A DNA stretch of 64,000 nt from JAMXLO01 sp963812505 (GCA_963812505.1 CAWEVM010000023.1:62001-126000); one strand, 5' to 3'; shown: positions 10,140 through 19,318, counted from the first letter of the stretch. The notes: generated by a model not told the origin, from the letters alone. Numbers and translations: made by a program.

Positions 10140-10873
10140 CAGTACTGGCCGGCTCCATCGCCCTGGTCACGGGCGCAAGCCGCGGCATCGGCGCAGCGAC
10201 CGCCGTCGAACTCGCCCGCCTCGGCGCCCACGTGGTGATCACGGCCCGCACGCAGGGCGGCATAGAAGAGACCGACGATGCGATCCGTGCGATCGGTGGC
10301 GGCGCGACGCTGCTGCCGCTGGACTTGGCGGAAGGCGACCAGATCGATGCGATCGGCCCCAGCATCCACCAGCGCTTCGGACGGCTCGACGTTCTGGTGC
10401 ACAACGCCGGCTCACTCGGCCGCCTGACGCCGGTGGCGCATATCCTGCCGAACGACTGGGCCGACGTGATCGCGGTCAACCTGACTGCCGCATGGCACCT
10501 GATCCGCACCTGCGACCCGCTGTTGCGCAATGCCTCGGACGGCCGCGCCGTATTCGTCACCGACGAGCGCGCGCGCACGCCGAAGGCGTATTGGGGCGCC
10601 TATGGCGCGACCAAGGCGGGGATGGAGCACCTCGTTCTGACCTGGGCGGACGAGGTGAAGACGACGCGCCTGCGGGTGAATCTGTTCGACCCAGGTGTCG
10701 TCGGAACACGGCTCCGCGCGAACGCTTTCCCCGGCGAGGAGCCGGCCTCGCTGGCACAGCCACACGACGTCGCACCGCTGCTGGCCGCGCTCTGCACACC
10801 GGCCGAACAACGCCACGGCGTCTATTGCACTGCCGCGGCACCGCCGGCGACTGCTTCGACACTTCGATCGTGA
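10136..10873 (+). CDS. Short-chain dehydrogenase/reductase (SDR), catalytic serine replaced
   Basis: NAD(P)-binding protein of the classical SDR family, 245 residues. The dinucleotide motif TGASRGIG (12-19), the HNAG motif (89-92), the asparagine in VNLTAAW and the YxxxK pair (Tyr156, Lys160) are present. The catalytic serine normally 13 residues before the tyrosine is Asp143, with Thr142 beside it; the DNA at 10555-10563 confirms this. The gene starts at a TTG overlapping the purF stop, so it is probably translated with purF. It may be a reductase with altered chemistry or a non-catalytic NAD-binding protein; the substrate is unknown. Confidence 0.85.
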   Translation: MTVLAGSIALVTGASRGIGAATAVELARLGAHVVITARTQGGIEETDDAIRAIGGGATLLPLDLAEGDQIDAIGPSIHQRFGRLDVLVHNAGSLGRLTPVAHILPNDWADVIAVNLTAAWHLIRTCDPLLRNASDGRAVFVTDERARTPKAYWGAYGATKAGMEHLVLTWADEVKTTRLRVNLFDPGVVGTRLRANAFPGEEPASLAQPHDVAPLLAALCTPAEQRHGVYCTAAAPPATASTLRS

Positions 10874-10890
10874 TGCAGCGGCGATGTGGG

Positions 10891-11711
10891 CTACGAGGGA
10901 AGCGGCCCTTCGAGGAATGGCACCTCAAGCACCATCTTGTTCCACACCTCGCCGTGACCCACGAAGCCATCCTCGCCGAAGCAATCGCGTGATCCGCCGT
11001 GATCGTGATGTAGGTGTCTGAGGGCAGCTTGCTGAACAGCCTTGGAATGACGGAATCCAGGTAGCGGATCGATTCGATCTGGCGCAGCCGAAGCACCGAC
11101 AGCAACGCGTCGTCATAGGTCGGAATTGTCACCGCTTGATCCGCTGCCGCCGCTCGCATCTGCGCGGCGAAGCCGTGGAGGCGGTACGGGGAGAAATGCG
11201 GATCGTAGGCGCCGTCATAGTACGGGTAGTGCGTCTCGCAGACATTGATGATGAGGTATTGCGGCCGGCCGACATCCAGCTTCGCGAGCACCCGTTCAAG
11301 ACAGTCATCGAATTGCCCGACTGAAACCAGGTTGTCGACGAAGGAGCTGAACCGCGAGCCCTCCGTCAGCGGATTGGCTGACGTGACGGCATTCAGCTCG
11401 TACCCCAGGCGATGCAGTCCGGTCCGCAGATCGCAGTCGGCGCGAAACGGATGATCCTCAGTAAGACCGAGGCGCGTCTTCCACAGTCGAAGATCCGCCA
11501 GCTCGGTCTTCTGCTGCGTCGTGTCGGTGCGCCGATCAGTCCAGGGCAACCGTCCGAGCGTGAAGAGAATATGCGAGGTGAAGGTCCATGTGGACAGCGA
11601 GTAGGCGCGATTGAGTTCGCCGATCCGCGGGATGTTTTGCAGCGCCGGCCATGCGGCCGCCATCGAATTGTATCGGCAGCTATCGAACACCAGCAGCACG
11701 TAGGAGCTCAT
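10891..11711 (-). pseudogene. Sulfatase/alkaline-phosphatase-fold protein, frameshifted
   Basis: The N-terminal metal/nucleophile segment LLVFDSCRYNS (about residues 6-16) and the metal motif TADH identify the alkaline phosphatase superfamily, as in sulfatases. The frame breaks at about 10987. Restoring one base there (GGC in place of GC on the coding strand) gives the expected DHGDCFGEDGFVGHG motif and a stop at 10891, for a protein of about 273 residues. Without the correction the frame runs 330 bases antisense into the dehydrogenase gene with no recognisable sequence. The corrected gene ends 17 bases from the convergent neighbour. It is either a recent pseudogene or a sequencing error. Confidence 0.8.
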
Positions 11712-11915
11712 GATGCCTCCGGATCGACCTCACTCAAACCTGGCCTCTCGCTGACCATCAATCCGCACCGCAACGATTAAGCCTCGGTTAATGGCCATGC
11801 CGGTCAGCCGAACGCGGTCCAAAGGCTTTGACTGCCGCCGATCAAGCGGCGTACTCTGGTAACGCGTAAGAGGCGGCGCACAGGCGACCGCTCAGCAAGC
11901 AGGGAAGGAACGGCC

Positions 11916-13292
11916 ATGCAGCTCATGAGCCGGCGAACGGTAATCCGCGGGTCCCTTGGCCTGACGGCAGCGGGAATGATGGCGCGGCCATACATCGCCA
12001 ACGCCGCCGCCTCGACAGCGACCGTCTGGCAGGTGCAAGGCTTCGTCCCGGAGGAGGATGCGGCTTTTCGCGCCACGGTCGCCGATTATGAAAAGGCCAG
12101 CGGCAACAAGATCGACCTCAGCATCATGCCGTTCACGGCGCTGAACCAGAAAGTGATCTCCGCGCTGACGACCGGTGAGGTTCCCGACCTGGTCTTTCAC
12201 GACGCCCCGGCGACGATCCTGCCGCAGAACGCCTGGGACAATAAGCTCGAGAGCGTCAGCGACGTCGTCGAGGCACATCGATCAGAGCTCAGCGCAACAG
12301 CGGTCCTGGCCTCCAGCTTCTACAACAGCGTCACGAAGCAGCGTGCCTTCTATCTTGTGCCGATCAAGCAAGGTTGCGAGCCCTTTCACATCTGGGGCGA
12401 TCTGGTCGAACAGGCCGGATTCAAGCTGTCCGACGCACCGAAAACCTGGGACGCCTTCTGGGACTTCTTCAAGCCGATGCAGCAGGTGCTTCGCAGCAAG
12501 GGGCGCCGGAAGCTCTACGCGCTGGGCATGCAGATCACCACCGTTGGACCGAATGACGGCAATGGACTGTTCACGCATTTCCTGGTCGCCAACGGCGGCG
12601 CGAAAATCGTCACCTCGGACGGCAAGCTGCACACCGACGATCCGCAAGTGCGCGAGGCAGCGATCAGATCGGTCGAATACATGACGAATTGCTATAAGGA
12701 AGGTTACGTCCCGCCGGAAGCGCTGAGCTGGAACGACGCCGACGACAACAACGCCTATCACGAGAAGCTCCTTTTGATGGATCTCGACGGCACGCTATCG
12801 ACCGAACTCGCCATGGTCCATGACAAGAAGAAGTTCGAGGAATTGGTGACGCTTGGACTGCCGAACGGCAATGACGGCAAGCCGATGTCGGCCCCGCAGG
12901 CTGCCGGCGGCGGCTTCATCCCGAAGGGTGCGAAGAACGTCGCCGTGGCCAAGGACTTCATGAAATTCTTCATCCAGCCGCAGGTGATGAACGAAAACCT
13001 GAAACAGGGACTGGGCCGCTGGGTGCCTTCCATACCTTCATTGGTGAAGAGCGATCCGTTCTGGCTCGATACCAAGGACCCGCATTTGGCGCCCTATGTG
13101 CACGAAGCCGTGCTGGGGCCAACCCTGCCTGACTTCCGGGGCTACAATCCCGCATGGGGCCAGGTGGGCGCCGAGCAGTTATGGGGCGTCGCGCATTCCG
13201 ACGTCATCAGGGAAGGAATGACGCCGGCGGCGGCAGTGGACAAGGCGTTCAAACGGGCGGATGCCATCTTCTCTAAATACACCTTCGGATAG
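11916..13292 (+). CDS. ABC transporter solute-binding protein, Tat-exported (copy 1)
   Basis: Periplasmic substrate-binding protein of the family that binds sugars (SBP family 1), 458 residues. The N-terminus carries a twin-arginine signal (SRRTVIRGSLGL) ending in ANAAAS. GGGAAGGAA lies before ATG 11916; ATG 11925 is an alternative. It is closely related to the next gene: both share ASGNKIDLSIMPFTALNQK. No permease or ATPase gene is near, so its transporter must be encoded elsewhere or it serves another role such as signalling. The ligand cannot be assigned from sequence. Confidence 0.88.
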   Translation: MQLMSRRTVIRGSLGLTAAGMMARPYIANAAASTATVWQVQGFVPEEDAAFRATVADYEKASGNKIDLSIMPFTALNQKVISALTTGEVPDLVFHDAPATILPQNAWDNKLESVSDVVEAHRSELSATAVLASSFYNSVTKQRAFYLVPIKQGCEPFHIWGDLVEQAGFKLSDAPKTWDAFWDFFKPMQQVLRSKGRRKLYALGMQITTVGPNDGNGLFTHFLVANGGAKIVTSDGKLHTDDPQVREAAIRSVEYMTNCYKEGYVPPEALSWNDADDNNAYHEKLLLMDLDGTLSTELAMVHDKKKFEELVTLGLPNGNDGKPMSAPQAAGGGFIPKGAKNVAVAKDFMKFFIQPQVMNENLKQGLGRWVPSIPSLVKSDPFWLDTKDPHLAPYVHEAVLGPTLPDFRGYNPAWGQVGAEQLWGVAHSDVIREGMTPAAAVDKAFKRADAIFSKYTFG

Positions 13293-13531
13293 GACCACGC
13301 CTTCATCCGACTGAGCCGCTCGGCTCCTGCGCAGGCCTGATGGCAACGCCGATGGCGGCGGTTTGGATTGTGCCCAATTCAGGATTTATACTGCCATTTT
13401 ACTTAACCGCGTGAATACGCTTACGTGATTTCCAATAGTCTTGACTGGCTCGGCTCAGCCGATGCAGGCTGATTGCAAGTAACAACGGCCCAAACAAGCC
13501 GGCATCAACCAGTCAGGGAAGGAAAGCGGCC

Positions 13532-14911
13532 ATGAAACGCATGAGCCGGCGATCAGTGATTCGTTCAACCTTCGGTTTGGCGGCAACAGGCCTTCTGACA
13601 CGACCACATATCGCCAAAGCCGAGGCGAGCACCGCCATTGTCTGGCGCGACCAAGGCTTCGTGCCTGAGGAGGACGCTGCTTTCCGCAACACTGCCGCGC
13701 AGTACGAGAAGGCGAGCGGCAACAAGATCGACCTCAGCATCATGCCGTTCACGGCGCTGAACCAGAAGATCATCTCGGCACTGACTACCGGCGAGGTGCC
13801 GGATCTGATTTTTCACATCGCGCCCGGCACGCTCCTGCCGCAGAATGCCTGGAACGACAAGATCCTCGAGGTCAGCGATATCGTCGAGGCGCACAAGTCG
13901 GAGCTCAGCCAGACCGCGCTGCTGAACTCCAGCTACTACAACGGCGTCACCAAGCGCCGCGGCTTCTATCTTGTGCCGCTGAGCCAGGGCGGGGAGCCGT
14001 TCCACATCTGGGGCGATCTGGTCGAGCAGGCGGGTTTCAAGCTGTCGGACATTCCGAACACCTGGGACGCACGTTGGGACTTCTTCAAGCCCATGCAGCA
14101 GGTGCTGCGCGGCAAGGGAAGGCGGAAGATCTATGCGATAGGACCTCAGATGACCACCGTTGGACCGAACGACGGCAACGGCCTGTTCCAGCATTTCATG
14201 ATCGCCAACGGCGGCGCGGACATCGTCACGCCAGATGGCAAGCTGCATACCGACAATCCACAGATCCGCGAAGCGGCGATCCGGACCGTGACCTGGCTCA
14301 CCAACTCGTACAAGGAAGGCTACGTGCCACCCGAGGCGCTGAGCTGGAACGATGCGGACGACAACAACGCTTTCCACGAGAAGCTGCTCGTTATGGATCT
14401 CGACGGCTCTATCTCCACCGAGCTGGCGATGATCAAGGATAAGAAGGCCTATGACGAGGACATGAAGACCCTCGGCCTGCCACTGACCAACGACGGCAAG
14501 CCGATGCCGGCACCGGTCGGCGCCGGTGGCCTGTTCATTCCGAAGGGCGCCAAGAATGTCGAGATCGCCAAGGATTTCGCTCGGTTCTTCCTGCAGCCGG
14601 ACGTGCTGAACACGAACCTGAAGGGCGGGCTCGGCCGCACCGTGCCCTCGATTCCGCGCATCGCGAAGGAAGATCCCTGGTGGCTCGATCCGAGCGACCC
14701 GCACCGCGCGCCCTTCGTGCAAGAATCGGTGCTTGGGCCCACTACCGCAGCCTACTATGGCTACAATCCAGCATGGGGCCAGGTGAGCGCCGAGCAGCTC
14801 TGGGGCGTAGCGTATGCCGATGTCCTCAAGGGCGGCATGACACCACAGGCGGCGGTGGACAAGGCATTCAGGCGCGCGGAGGCGATCTTCGCGAACTACA
14901 CCTTCGGGTAA
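13532..14911 (+). CDS. ABC transporter solute-binding protein, Tat-exported (copy 2)
   Basis: A 459-residue paralogue of the preceding gene, with the same twin-arginine signal (SRRSVIRSTFGL), ribosome site and overall layout. A 53-base stretch is identical between the copies (12099-12151 and 13715-13767), pointing to recent duplication or gene conversion. Divergence is greatest in the signal peptide and in short loops, so ligand preference may differ. The gap of 239 bases from copy 1 holds no gene. The epimerase gene follows 59 bases downstream and could be co-transcribed. Confidence 0.88.
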   Translation: MKRMSRRSVIRSTFGLAATGLLTRPHIAKAEASTAIVWRDQGFVPEEDAAFRNTAAQYEKASGNKIDLSIMPFTALNQKIISALTTGEVPDLIFHIAPGTLLPQNAWNDKILEVSDIVEAHKSELSQTALLNSSYYNGVTKRRGFYLVPLSQGGEPFHIWGDLVEQAGFKLSDIPNTWDARWDFFKPMQQVLRGKGRRKIYAIGPQMTTVGPNDGNGLFQHFMIANGGADIVTPDGKLHTDNPQIREAAIRTVTWLTNSYKEGYVPPEALSWNDADDNNAFHEKLLVMDLDGSISTELAMIKDKKAYDEDMKTLGLPLTNDGKPMPAPVGAGGLFIPKGAKNVEIAKDFARFFLQPDVLNTNLKGGLGRTVPSIPRIAKEDPWWLDPSDPHRAPFVQESVLGPTTAAYYGYNPAWGQVSAEQLWGVAYADVLKGGMTPQAAVDKAFRRAEAIFANYTFG

Positions 14912-14970
14912 CCCGCACCGCGAAGTTGGCATCTGGCGCGGCAACCGCAGCCGGTTAGTCTACATCCATC

Positions 14971-15936
14971 ATGGCGATCCTGATCACCGGTACCGCCGGC
15001 TTCGTGGCGCTCAACGTTGCCGAGTATCTGCTGGCTGCCGGCCGCGACGTGATCGGGCTGGACCGCATCGCATTGCCGGATCGCGCTCGCCGCGGCTTCG
15101 CGGCTTTGCCAGGCCGGTTCACGCTGATCGGTGGCTCGATCCTGTCCGCGGCCGACCTCAGCCGTGCGATGACCATCGCGCCGATCGAGGCGGTGATCCA
15201 CTGCGCCGTCATCACCGCCGGCTCGTCACGCGAGAAGGCCGATCCGGAGACCATCGTCGCGGTGAACGTCGAGGGCGCGGTGGCCACCATGATGGCTGCG
15301 GCGCGACGCGGTGTTCCTCGCTTCGTCTATCCGAGTTCCGGCGCGATCTATGGCACTGCCGCACGAGACGTGCCGCTGATAGACGAGGACACGGTGGCTC
15401 CAGCGCCGGCCACCCTGTACGGCCTGACCAAGCGCGCTGCCGAGACGCTGTTGCCACGCATAGCCGAGATGCAGGGGTTGCGCTTCGTCGCGGCGCGTCT
15501 CGGCAGCGTGTATGGCCCGTGGGAGTACGCCACGGGTGTGCGCGACACGCTATCGCCAATGCTTCAGGCGCTGGAATGCGCGCGACGTGACGTCGAGGCA
15601 GTGCTGGCGCCGGCCTGGCGCGGCGACTTCATCTTCTCGCGCGATGTGGCGGACGGCCTGGTGGGGCTTGCCGATGCGCCCGCCTTGTCGCGCGTGGTCT
15701 ACAACCTGGGCAGCGGCCGGCTCGGGTCTGCCGCGACGTGGTGCGAGGCACTCTCGCAAGCCGTTCCGGGCTTTCGCTGGCGCCACGCCGCGCCGGGCGA
15801 GCCCGCGAACGTCGATAGCCATACCGGCTTTCACCGCGGACCGATGGCCATAGGCAAGATCGCGCGCGATACCGGATATGTGCCGCACTGGGACTTCGCG
15901 GCAGCAGCCCGCGAGTGGCTGGCATGGCGGTATTGA
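14971..15936 (+). CDS. NAD-dependent epimerase/dehydratase family protein
   Basis: Extended short-chain dehydrogenase, 321 residues, likely acting on a nucleotide sugar or sugar acid. The N-terminal NAD motif is TGTAGFVA (6-13), in which the third glycine of GxxGxxG is alanine. The active-site pair lies in YGLTK and the upstream serines in YPSSGAIYG. RLGSVYGPWE is typical of the family. It follows two sugar-type binding proteins, suggesting a shared carbohydrate pathway, but this is only positional. The specific substrate is not determined. Confidence 0.85.
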   Translation: MAILITGTAGFVALNVAEYLLAAGRDVIGLDRIALPDRARRGFAALPGRFTLIGGSILSAADLSRAMTIAPIEAVIHCAVITAGSSREKADPETIVAVNVEGAVATMMAAARRGVPRFVYPSSGAIYGTAARDVPLIDEDTVAPAPATLYGLTKRAAETLLPRIAEMQGLRFVAARLGSVYGPWEYATGVRDTLSPMLQALECARRDVEAVLAPAWRGDFIFSRDVADGLVGLADAPALSRVVYNLGSGRLGSAATWCEALSQAVPGFRWRHAAPGEPANVDSHTGFHRGPMAIGKIARDTGYVPHWDFAAAAREWLAWRY

Positions 15937-16002
15937 GCCGATTGTCGATCGCAAGCAGTTCAAGCTATCCTGGATCAAACCCCAAGAATGGAGGAGTTCG
16001 TC

Positions 16003-16377
16003 ATGACCAGTCTGCCCGCCGAACTTCACGGCTATCACGTACATATCTACTACGACGACGCCACCTTGCCGGTCGCCACCAAACTACGCGACTCGCTGGC
16101 AGCAAATTTCGCGGTGCAGCTCGGCCGCAACAGCGGCATAGCCGGCCCGCATCCCGTGCCGCAGATGCAGGTCATCTTCAAGACCGACGTCTTCCAGCAC
16201 ATCGTGCCGTGGCTGATGTTCAACCGCGAAGGCCTCGACATTTTGGTGCATCCTCTGACCGATGACGAGTACGAGGACCATACCAGCCAGGCCCTCTGGC
16301 TAGGTACGCCGGTCAAGCTGAAGCTCGACACCTTGCCGCACGGTCCGTATCCCGCGGCACTGCTGCCGGCCGCCTGA
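16003..16377 (+). CDS. DOPA 4,5-dioxygenase family protein
   Basis: A small (124-residue) protein of the DOPA dioxygenase family, non-haem iron enzymes that cleave catechol rings. The family metal motif HVHIYY gives His12 and His14, and HPVPQMQVIF and HPLTDDEYEDHT contain further histidines typical of the fold. I chose ATG 16003 because GAGGAG (15991-15996) lies 6 bases before it; an upstream ATG at 15988 overlaps this site. Bacterial members are often of unknown substrate, so DOPA itself need not be the substrate. Confidence 0.82.
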   Translation: MTSLPAELHGYHVHIYYDDATLPVATKLRDSLAANFAVQLGRNSGIAGPHPVPQMQVIFKTDVFQHIVPWLMFNREGLDILVHPLTDDEYEDHTSQALWLGTPVKLKLDTLPHGPYPAALLPAA

Positions 16378-16392
16378 AACGCGGCGTTCCCG

Positions 16393-17211
16393 TCACGGCG
16401 GCGGCGGGATCGGCACGCCGCCGTGAAAGCTCTGTAGCGTCCACTCATAGACGGCGGCGCTGGTGCGCAGCGCCCCCGACCGCGGCGATGCCAGATCGAT
16501 GATGTCGAAAATCACCACCGTCCACATCAGGGTCAGCAAAGCCGCAAGTGCGTGGAGCTGATTGCGCCGCAGACCCATCTGATAGCCGAGAGCAGCCATG
16601 CTGATCAGCGCCATCCCGATCAGTAGTCCGAGCAACTCAGGAGGCAGGCGCAACCCATACGCGAAGCGTGCGGCCGTCGTCATGTCGAAGGTGTCGTTGA
16701 GCGCCGCCATCAATGAAGCGATGACTGCGTCCGGTCGCTCCCGCGCGAGGGCGGATGCGTGTCCCCAGATCTGCGTCTGCAGGGCATTGCTGCGCTGGTT
16801 CAGTTCGTCGAGCGCACCCGGTTCATCCTCTGCCTGGATGAAGGCGATCCGCAGGTGCGTGTACTGCTCCAGCAGTCTGGCGATCTCGTCGCCGCGCGGA
16901 GGCCCGATCGCCTCGGCGCGCAGCCAGGCCGTACTGATGGCATTGGCCTCGGCCAGCGTCCCTGCGCGGCGTTCGCTGAAGCCGGTATTCGCGAACGAGA
17001 GGGTGAGCGCCAGCACGAACGCCAGCAGCCCGAGCATGCCGCCGACCACCACGCCGACCACGTCGGTTTGCGCCCCACGCCGCGCGGCAAACCACAGGCC
17101 TGCCCGGTAACCGATCTCGTGCGCGACCAGTTGGAGAACAAACAGCAGCACACCGAAGGCGAGCAGGCTTCTGGCGGCGATCGCGGCGAGCTGGGTCATC
17201 GACGTTTCCAC
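16393..17211 (-). CDS. DUF4239-type membrane protein
   Basis: A 272-residue integral membrane protein with hydrophobic segments near residues 10-32 and 48-72, a soluble helical region (about 75-180), and two more segments near 190-212 and 222-242. The FANTGFSERRAGTLAEANAIS region and the four-segment plan fit the bestrophin-like DUF4239 family. An alternative start is the ATG at 17199. The gene stands alone, converging on the dioxygenase-family gene. Its function is unknown. Confidence 0.75.
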   Translation of the reverse strand: METSMTQLAAIAARSLLAFGVLLFVLQLVAHEIGYRAGLWFAARRGAQTDVVGVVVGGMLGLLAFVLALTLSFANTGFSERRAGTLAEANAISTAWLRAEAIGPPRGDEIARLLEQYTHLRIAFIQAEDEPGALDELNQRSNALQTQIWGHASALARERPDAVIASLMAALNDTFDMTTAARFAYGLRLPPELLGLLIGMALISMAALGYQMGLRRNQLHALAALLTLMWTVVIFDIIDLASPRSGALRTSAAVYEWTLQSFHGGVPIPPPP

Positions 17212-17406
17212 ACTTGCGACGAACTGCGGCGCCGCACGCCGCCGATTGGGCAGCGACCCGAGTCATGATCGCACACGGCGCGATTCGCACGAAGGTCGGG
17301 TGGTCACCGTGTCTGATAGTCATGGCCGGGGCTTGTGCCAGCCATCCACGGCTTCGCTATCTTATCGTATGTGGCAAATGCGCAGATGACAGAACGGGAG
17401 GCGCTA

Positions 17407-17814
17407 ATGAAAGTGACCGGCGGGTGCCATTGCGGGCACATCACATACGAGGCGGAGGTCGATCCGGGCACTGTCCGGGTCTGTCACTGCACCGATTGCC
17501 AGAAGCTGACCGGCACGGTGTTTCGCGCCGCCATCGCGAGCCTGCCGGGGACGTTCGTGCTGAACAGCGGAACGCCGAAGATCTACATCAAGACAGCGGA
17601 GAGCGGGACCAAGCGCGCCCACGCGTTCTGCCCTGAATGCGGCACGCCGATCTATGCAACCGCGCTCGAGCCGAAGCCGTCCATTTATGGATTGCGGGTC
17701 GGCGGGATCGACCAGCGCGCTCAACTCGCCCCGCCGGCCCGTCAGCAATGGTGCCGCTCGGCCCTGCCCTGGTCGATGGACCTGACCCAGGTCACGCAGA
17801 TCGAGCGGCAGTAG
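17407..17814 (+). CDS. GFA family (CENP-V/glutathione-dependent formaldehyde-activating-like) zinc protein
   Basis: A 135-residue protein with the GFA zinc-binding cysteines: GGCHCG (Cys7, Cys9), CHCTDC (Cys26, Cys28, Cys31) and CPEC (Cys75, Cys78). GGGAGG (17396-17401) precedes ATG 17407 by 5 bases, deciding the start against an open frame further upstream. Family members are named for a formaldehyde-glutathione enzyme, but most are of unknown activity. There is no other C1 metabolism gene nearby, so I would not call it a formaldehyde enzyme. Confidence 0.88.
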   Translation: MKVTGGCHCGHITYEAEVDPGTVRVCHCTDCQKLTGTVFRAAIASLPGTFVLNSGTPKIYIKTAESGTKRAHAFCPECGTPIYATALEPKPSIYGLRVGGIDQRAQLAPPARQQWCRSALPWSMDLTQVTQIERQ

Positions 17815-17877
17815 CGGCCCACATCCGGAGCCACGCTTCTGGTGGAAGCAATGTGCCCAAATGCTGTAGTGGTGCGA

Positions 17878-18447
17878 ATGACAATGAGCGCATTTTCAGC
17901 TTTTGAGCCCGTCGTCAGGATGACCCGCGACGAATACCGCGCGTGGGCGGAGCAGCAAGCGGCCGGCAGGTTCGAGCGGGTGAACGGCGTGGTGGTGGCA
18001 ATGGCACCGGAACGAGCCGGCCACAATCTGCGGAAGGCGCTCGTTTGGCAGGTGCTTCGCTACGCCGTGCAGGCCGCCGGTCTGCCCTACGACGTCTACA
18101 CCGATGGCATGACCGTCGAGGTGGGGGACAGCGACTACGAACCCGATGCCGTCGTCCATTGTGGCGGTAGGTTGCCGGACGATGCCGTCGCGGTGCCAGA
18201 CCCACTTATCATCGTGGAAGTCCTGTCACCGAGCACCAGCGCCACCGATCGGGCCTGGAAGCTCCAGGAGTATTTCAAGCTACCCTCGCTGCGCCATTAC
18301 CTGATCGTCTGGGCCGACAAGCAGCAGGTCGCGCATCACCGACGCGACGACAACGGCTCGATCGAGACACGTGCGGTCATGGCTGGCGAGATCAGGCTCG
18401 AGCCGCCGGGCATAAAAATCAGCGTCGCGGACATCTACGCGGCGTGA
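17878..18447 (+). CDS. Uma2 family endonuclease-fold protein (DUF820)
   Basis: A 189-residue protein of the Uma2 family, which has a PD-(D/E)xK nuclease fold. The family motifs are present: GRFERVNGVVVAMAP near the N-terminus, YEPDAVV (catalytic-site aspartate), and IIVEVLSPST with the acidic residue, followed by KLQEYFKLPSLRHYLIV. ATG 17878 and ATG 17884 are both possible starts; no strong ribosome site decides. The family is abundant in cyanobacteria and scattered elsewhere; its biological target is unknown. No toxin-antitoxin partner is visible beside it. Confidence 0.85.
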   Translation: MTMSAFSAFEPVVRMTRDEYRAWAEQQAAGRFERVNGVVVAMAPERAGHNLRKALVWQVLRYAVQAAGLPYDVYTDGMTVEVGDSDYEPDAVVHCGGRLPDDAVAVPDPLIIVEVLSPSTSATDRAWKLQEYFKLPSLRHYLIVWADKQQVAHHRRDDNGSIETRAVMAGEIRLEPPGIKISVADIYAA

Positions 18448-18473
18448 CGCGGTGGTGTCCTCGCCGTCGCAGC

Positions 18474-19271
18474 TCACGCCACCCCCAACCTCCGCCGCCC
18501 GCGCCGCAGCATCAGCATCGCGGACCACGCCAGCGACGGCAGCAGCGCCACCGCCAGCGCGACCCCTGCGCCCAGCGGCACCGCCGCGAGGTGCAGCGTC
18601 AGCAGTGCCAACGCAAATCCGGGCATCGCCCGCAGTGCGCTCACCATGATCGCCGCCGCCACCGCGCCGCCCACCCGAGGCAGCACCAGCAGCGCGAAAC
18701 TGGTGAACGCCACCGGGAACACCGTCGCCATGCCGGTCAGCGCCGGCCCGAGCGCCTGGCTGCCGGTGACCACCCCGCCCACCAGCAACCCCACCATCGC
18801 CGCCCGAACCGGCAGCTCGAACCACCGCCGTCGCACGGGACAGCCAGGTGCAGCCACCTCGCGCTCCACCGATCGGGTCAGTGCCAGGCACACGAGGATG
18901 GCGGCCACATTGAGCACCACCGCGCCGACCACGTCCCACTCGACCTGGCGGATCAGCAGCACCGTGCCGGTCCAGGCGGCCAGGCTGCCGACCAGCGCCA
19001 ACCACCAGCGCACCCGCAACGCCAGCAGCGCAAGTGCCGCCAGGAACACGAAGCTGGCCGCGTTGACCGCAAGGCTGTTCAGCGCGCTCGCAGCGATAAA
19101 CGCGGCGTCGTGCTGGAGTGCCAGCATCACATATGCCGGCCCCGCAGCCACCGGCAGCGAGACGATCAGCCCGCCCCAGAACGGCCCCGCCACCTCGGCC
19201 GCCACAGTGGCACCCACCACCACAAACGCGGTGACCCCAGCCCGGACCAGCAGGCCAAGAAGGAAGCTCAT
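18474..19271 (-). CDS. Integral membrane protein, function unknown
   Basis: A 265-residue protein made mostly of hydrophobic segments (about eight), with a basic C-terminal tail (RRGRRRLGVA). A polar loop in the middle (VEREVAAPGCPVRRRWFE) divides it into two halves of similar plan. I do not recognise a family. It is the last gene of the minus-strand run YfgM-like, bamB, der. The G-rich repeat at 19278-19318 lies directly before its start, and the purines next to the ATG are the only visible ribosome-binding sequence. Confidence 0.7.
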   Translation of the reverse strand: MSFLLGLLVRAGVTAFVVVGATVAAEVAGPFWGGLIVSLPVAAGPAYVMLALQHDAAFIAASALNSLAVNAASFVFLAALALLALRVRWWLALVGSLAAWTGTVLLIRQVEWDVVGAVVLNVAAILVCLALTRSVEREVAAPGCPVRRRWFELPVRAAMVGLLVGGVVTGSQALGPALTGMATVFPVAFTSFALLVLPRVGGAVAAAIMVSALRAMPGFALALLTLHLAAVPLGAGVALAVALLPSLAWSAMLMLRRGRRRLGVA

Positions 19272-19277
19272 CCCCCC

Positions 19278-19318
19278 TTCTCTCCCCCTCCCCTTGCGGG
19301 CCGCGGGAAGGGGGCGAG
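19278..19318. repeat. C-rich/G-rich dispersed repeat, copy 2
   Basis: Same pyrimidine-tract/purine-tract layout as the copies at 1213 and 38024, with a changed centre (CTTGCGGGCCGCGGGAAG). It fills almost all of the 48-base gap between the der stop and the start of the downstream membrane protein gene. On the minus strand its end reads GAAGGGGGG immediately before the ATG, so it may supply the ribosome-binding sequence. Confidence 0.55.

Noticed and set aside
10557..10890. C-terminal extension of the sulfatase-fold frame
   Set aside because: It lies antisense to the dehydrogenase gene, is Arg/Pro-rich, and arises from the frameshift near 10987.
9826..10992. A 388-codon plus-strand open frame across the purF/SDR junction
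   Set aside because: It is in another frame of purF and the dehydrogenase gene, both of which are certain; the composition is Arg/Pro-rich.
13293..13531. Terminator or small gene between the two solute-binding proteins
   Set aside because: Only a short GAGCCG/CGGCTC stem is visible, with no T-tract and no supported reading frame.
13565..14944. A 459-codon minus-strand open frame
   Set aside because: It mirrors the second solute-binding protein gene, which has a Tat signal, ribosome site and clear homology to its neighbour.
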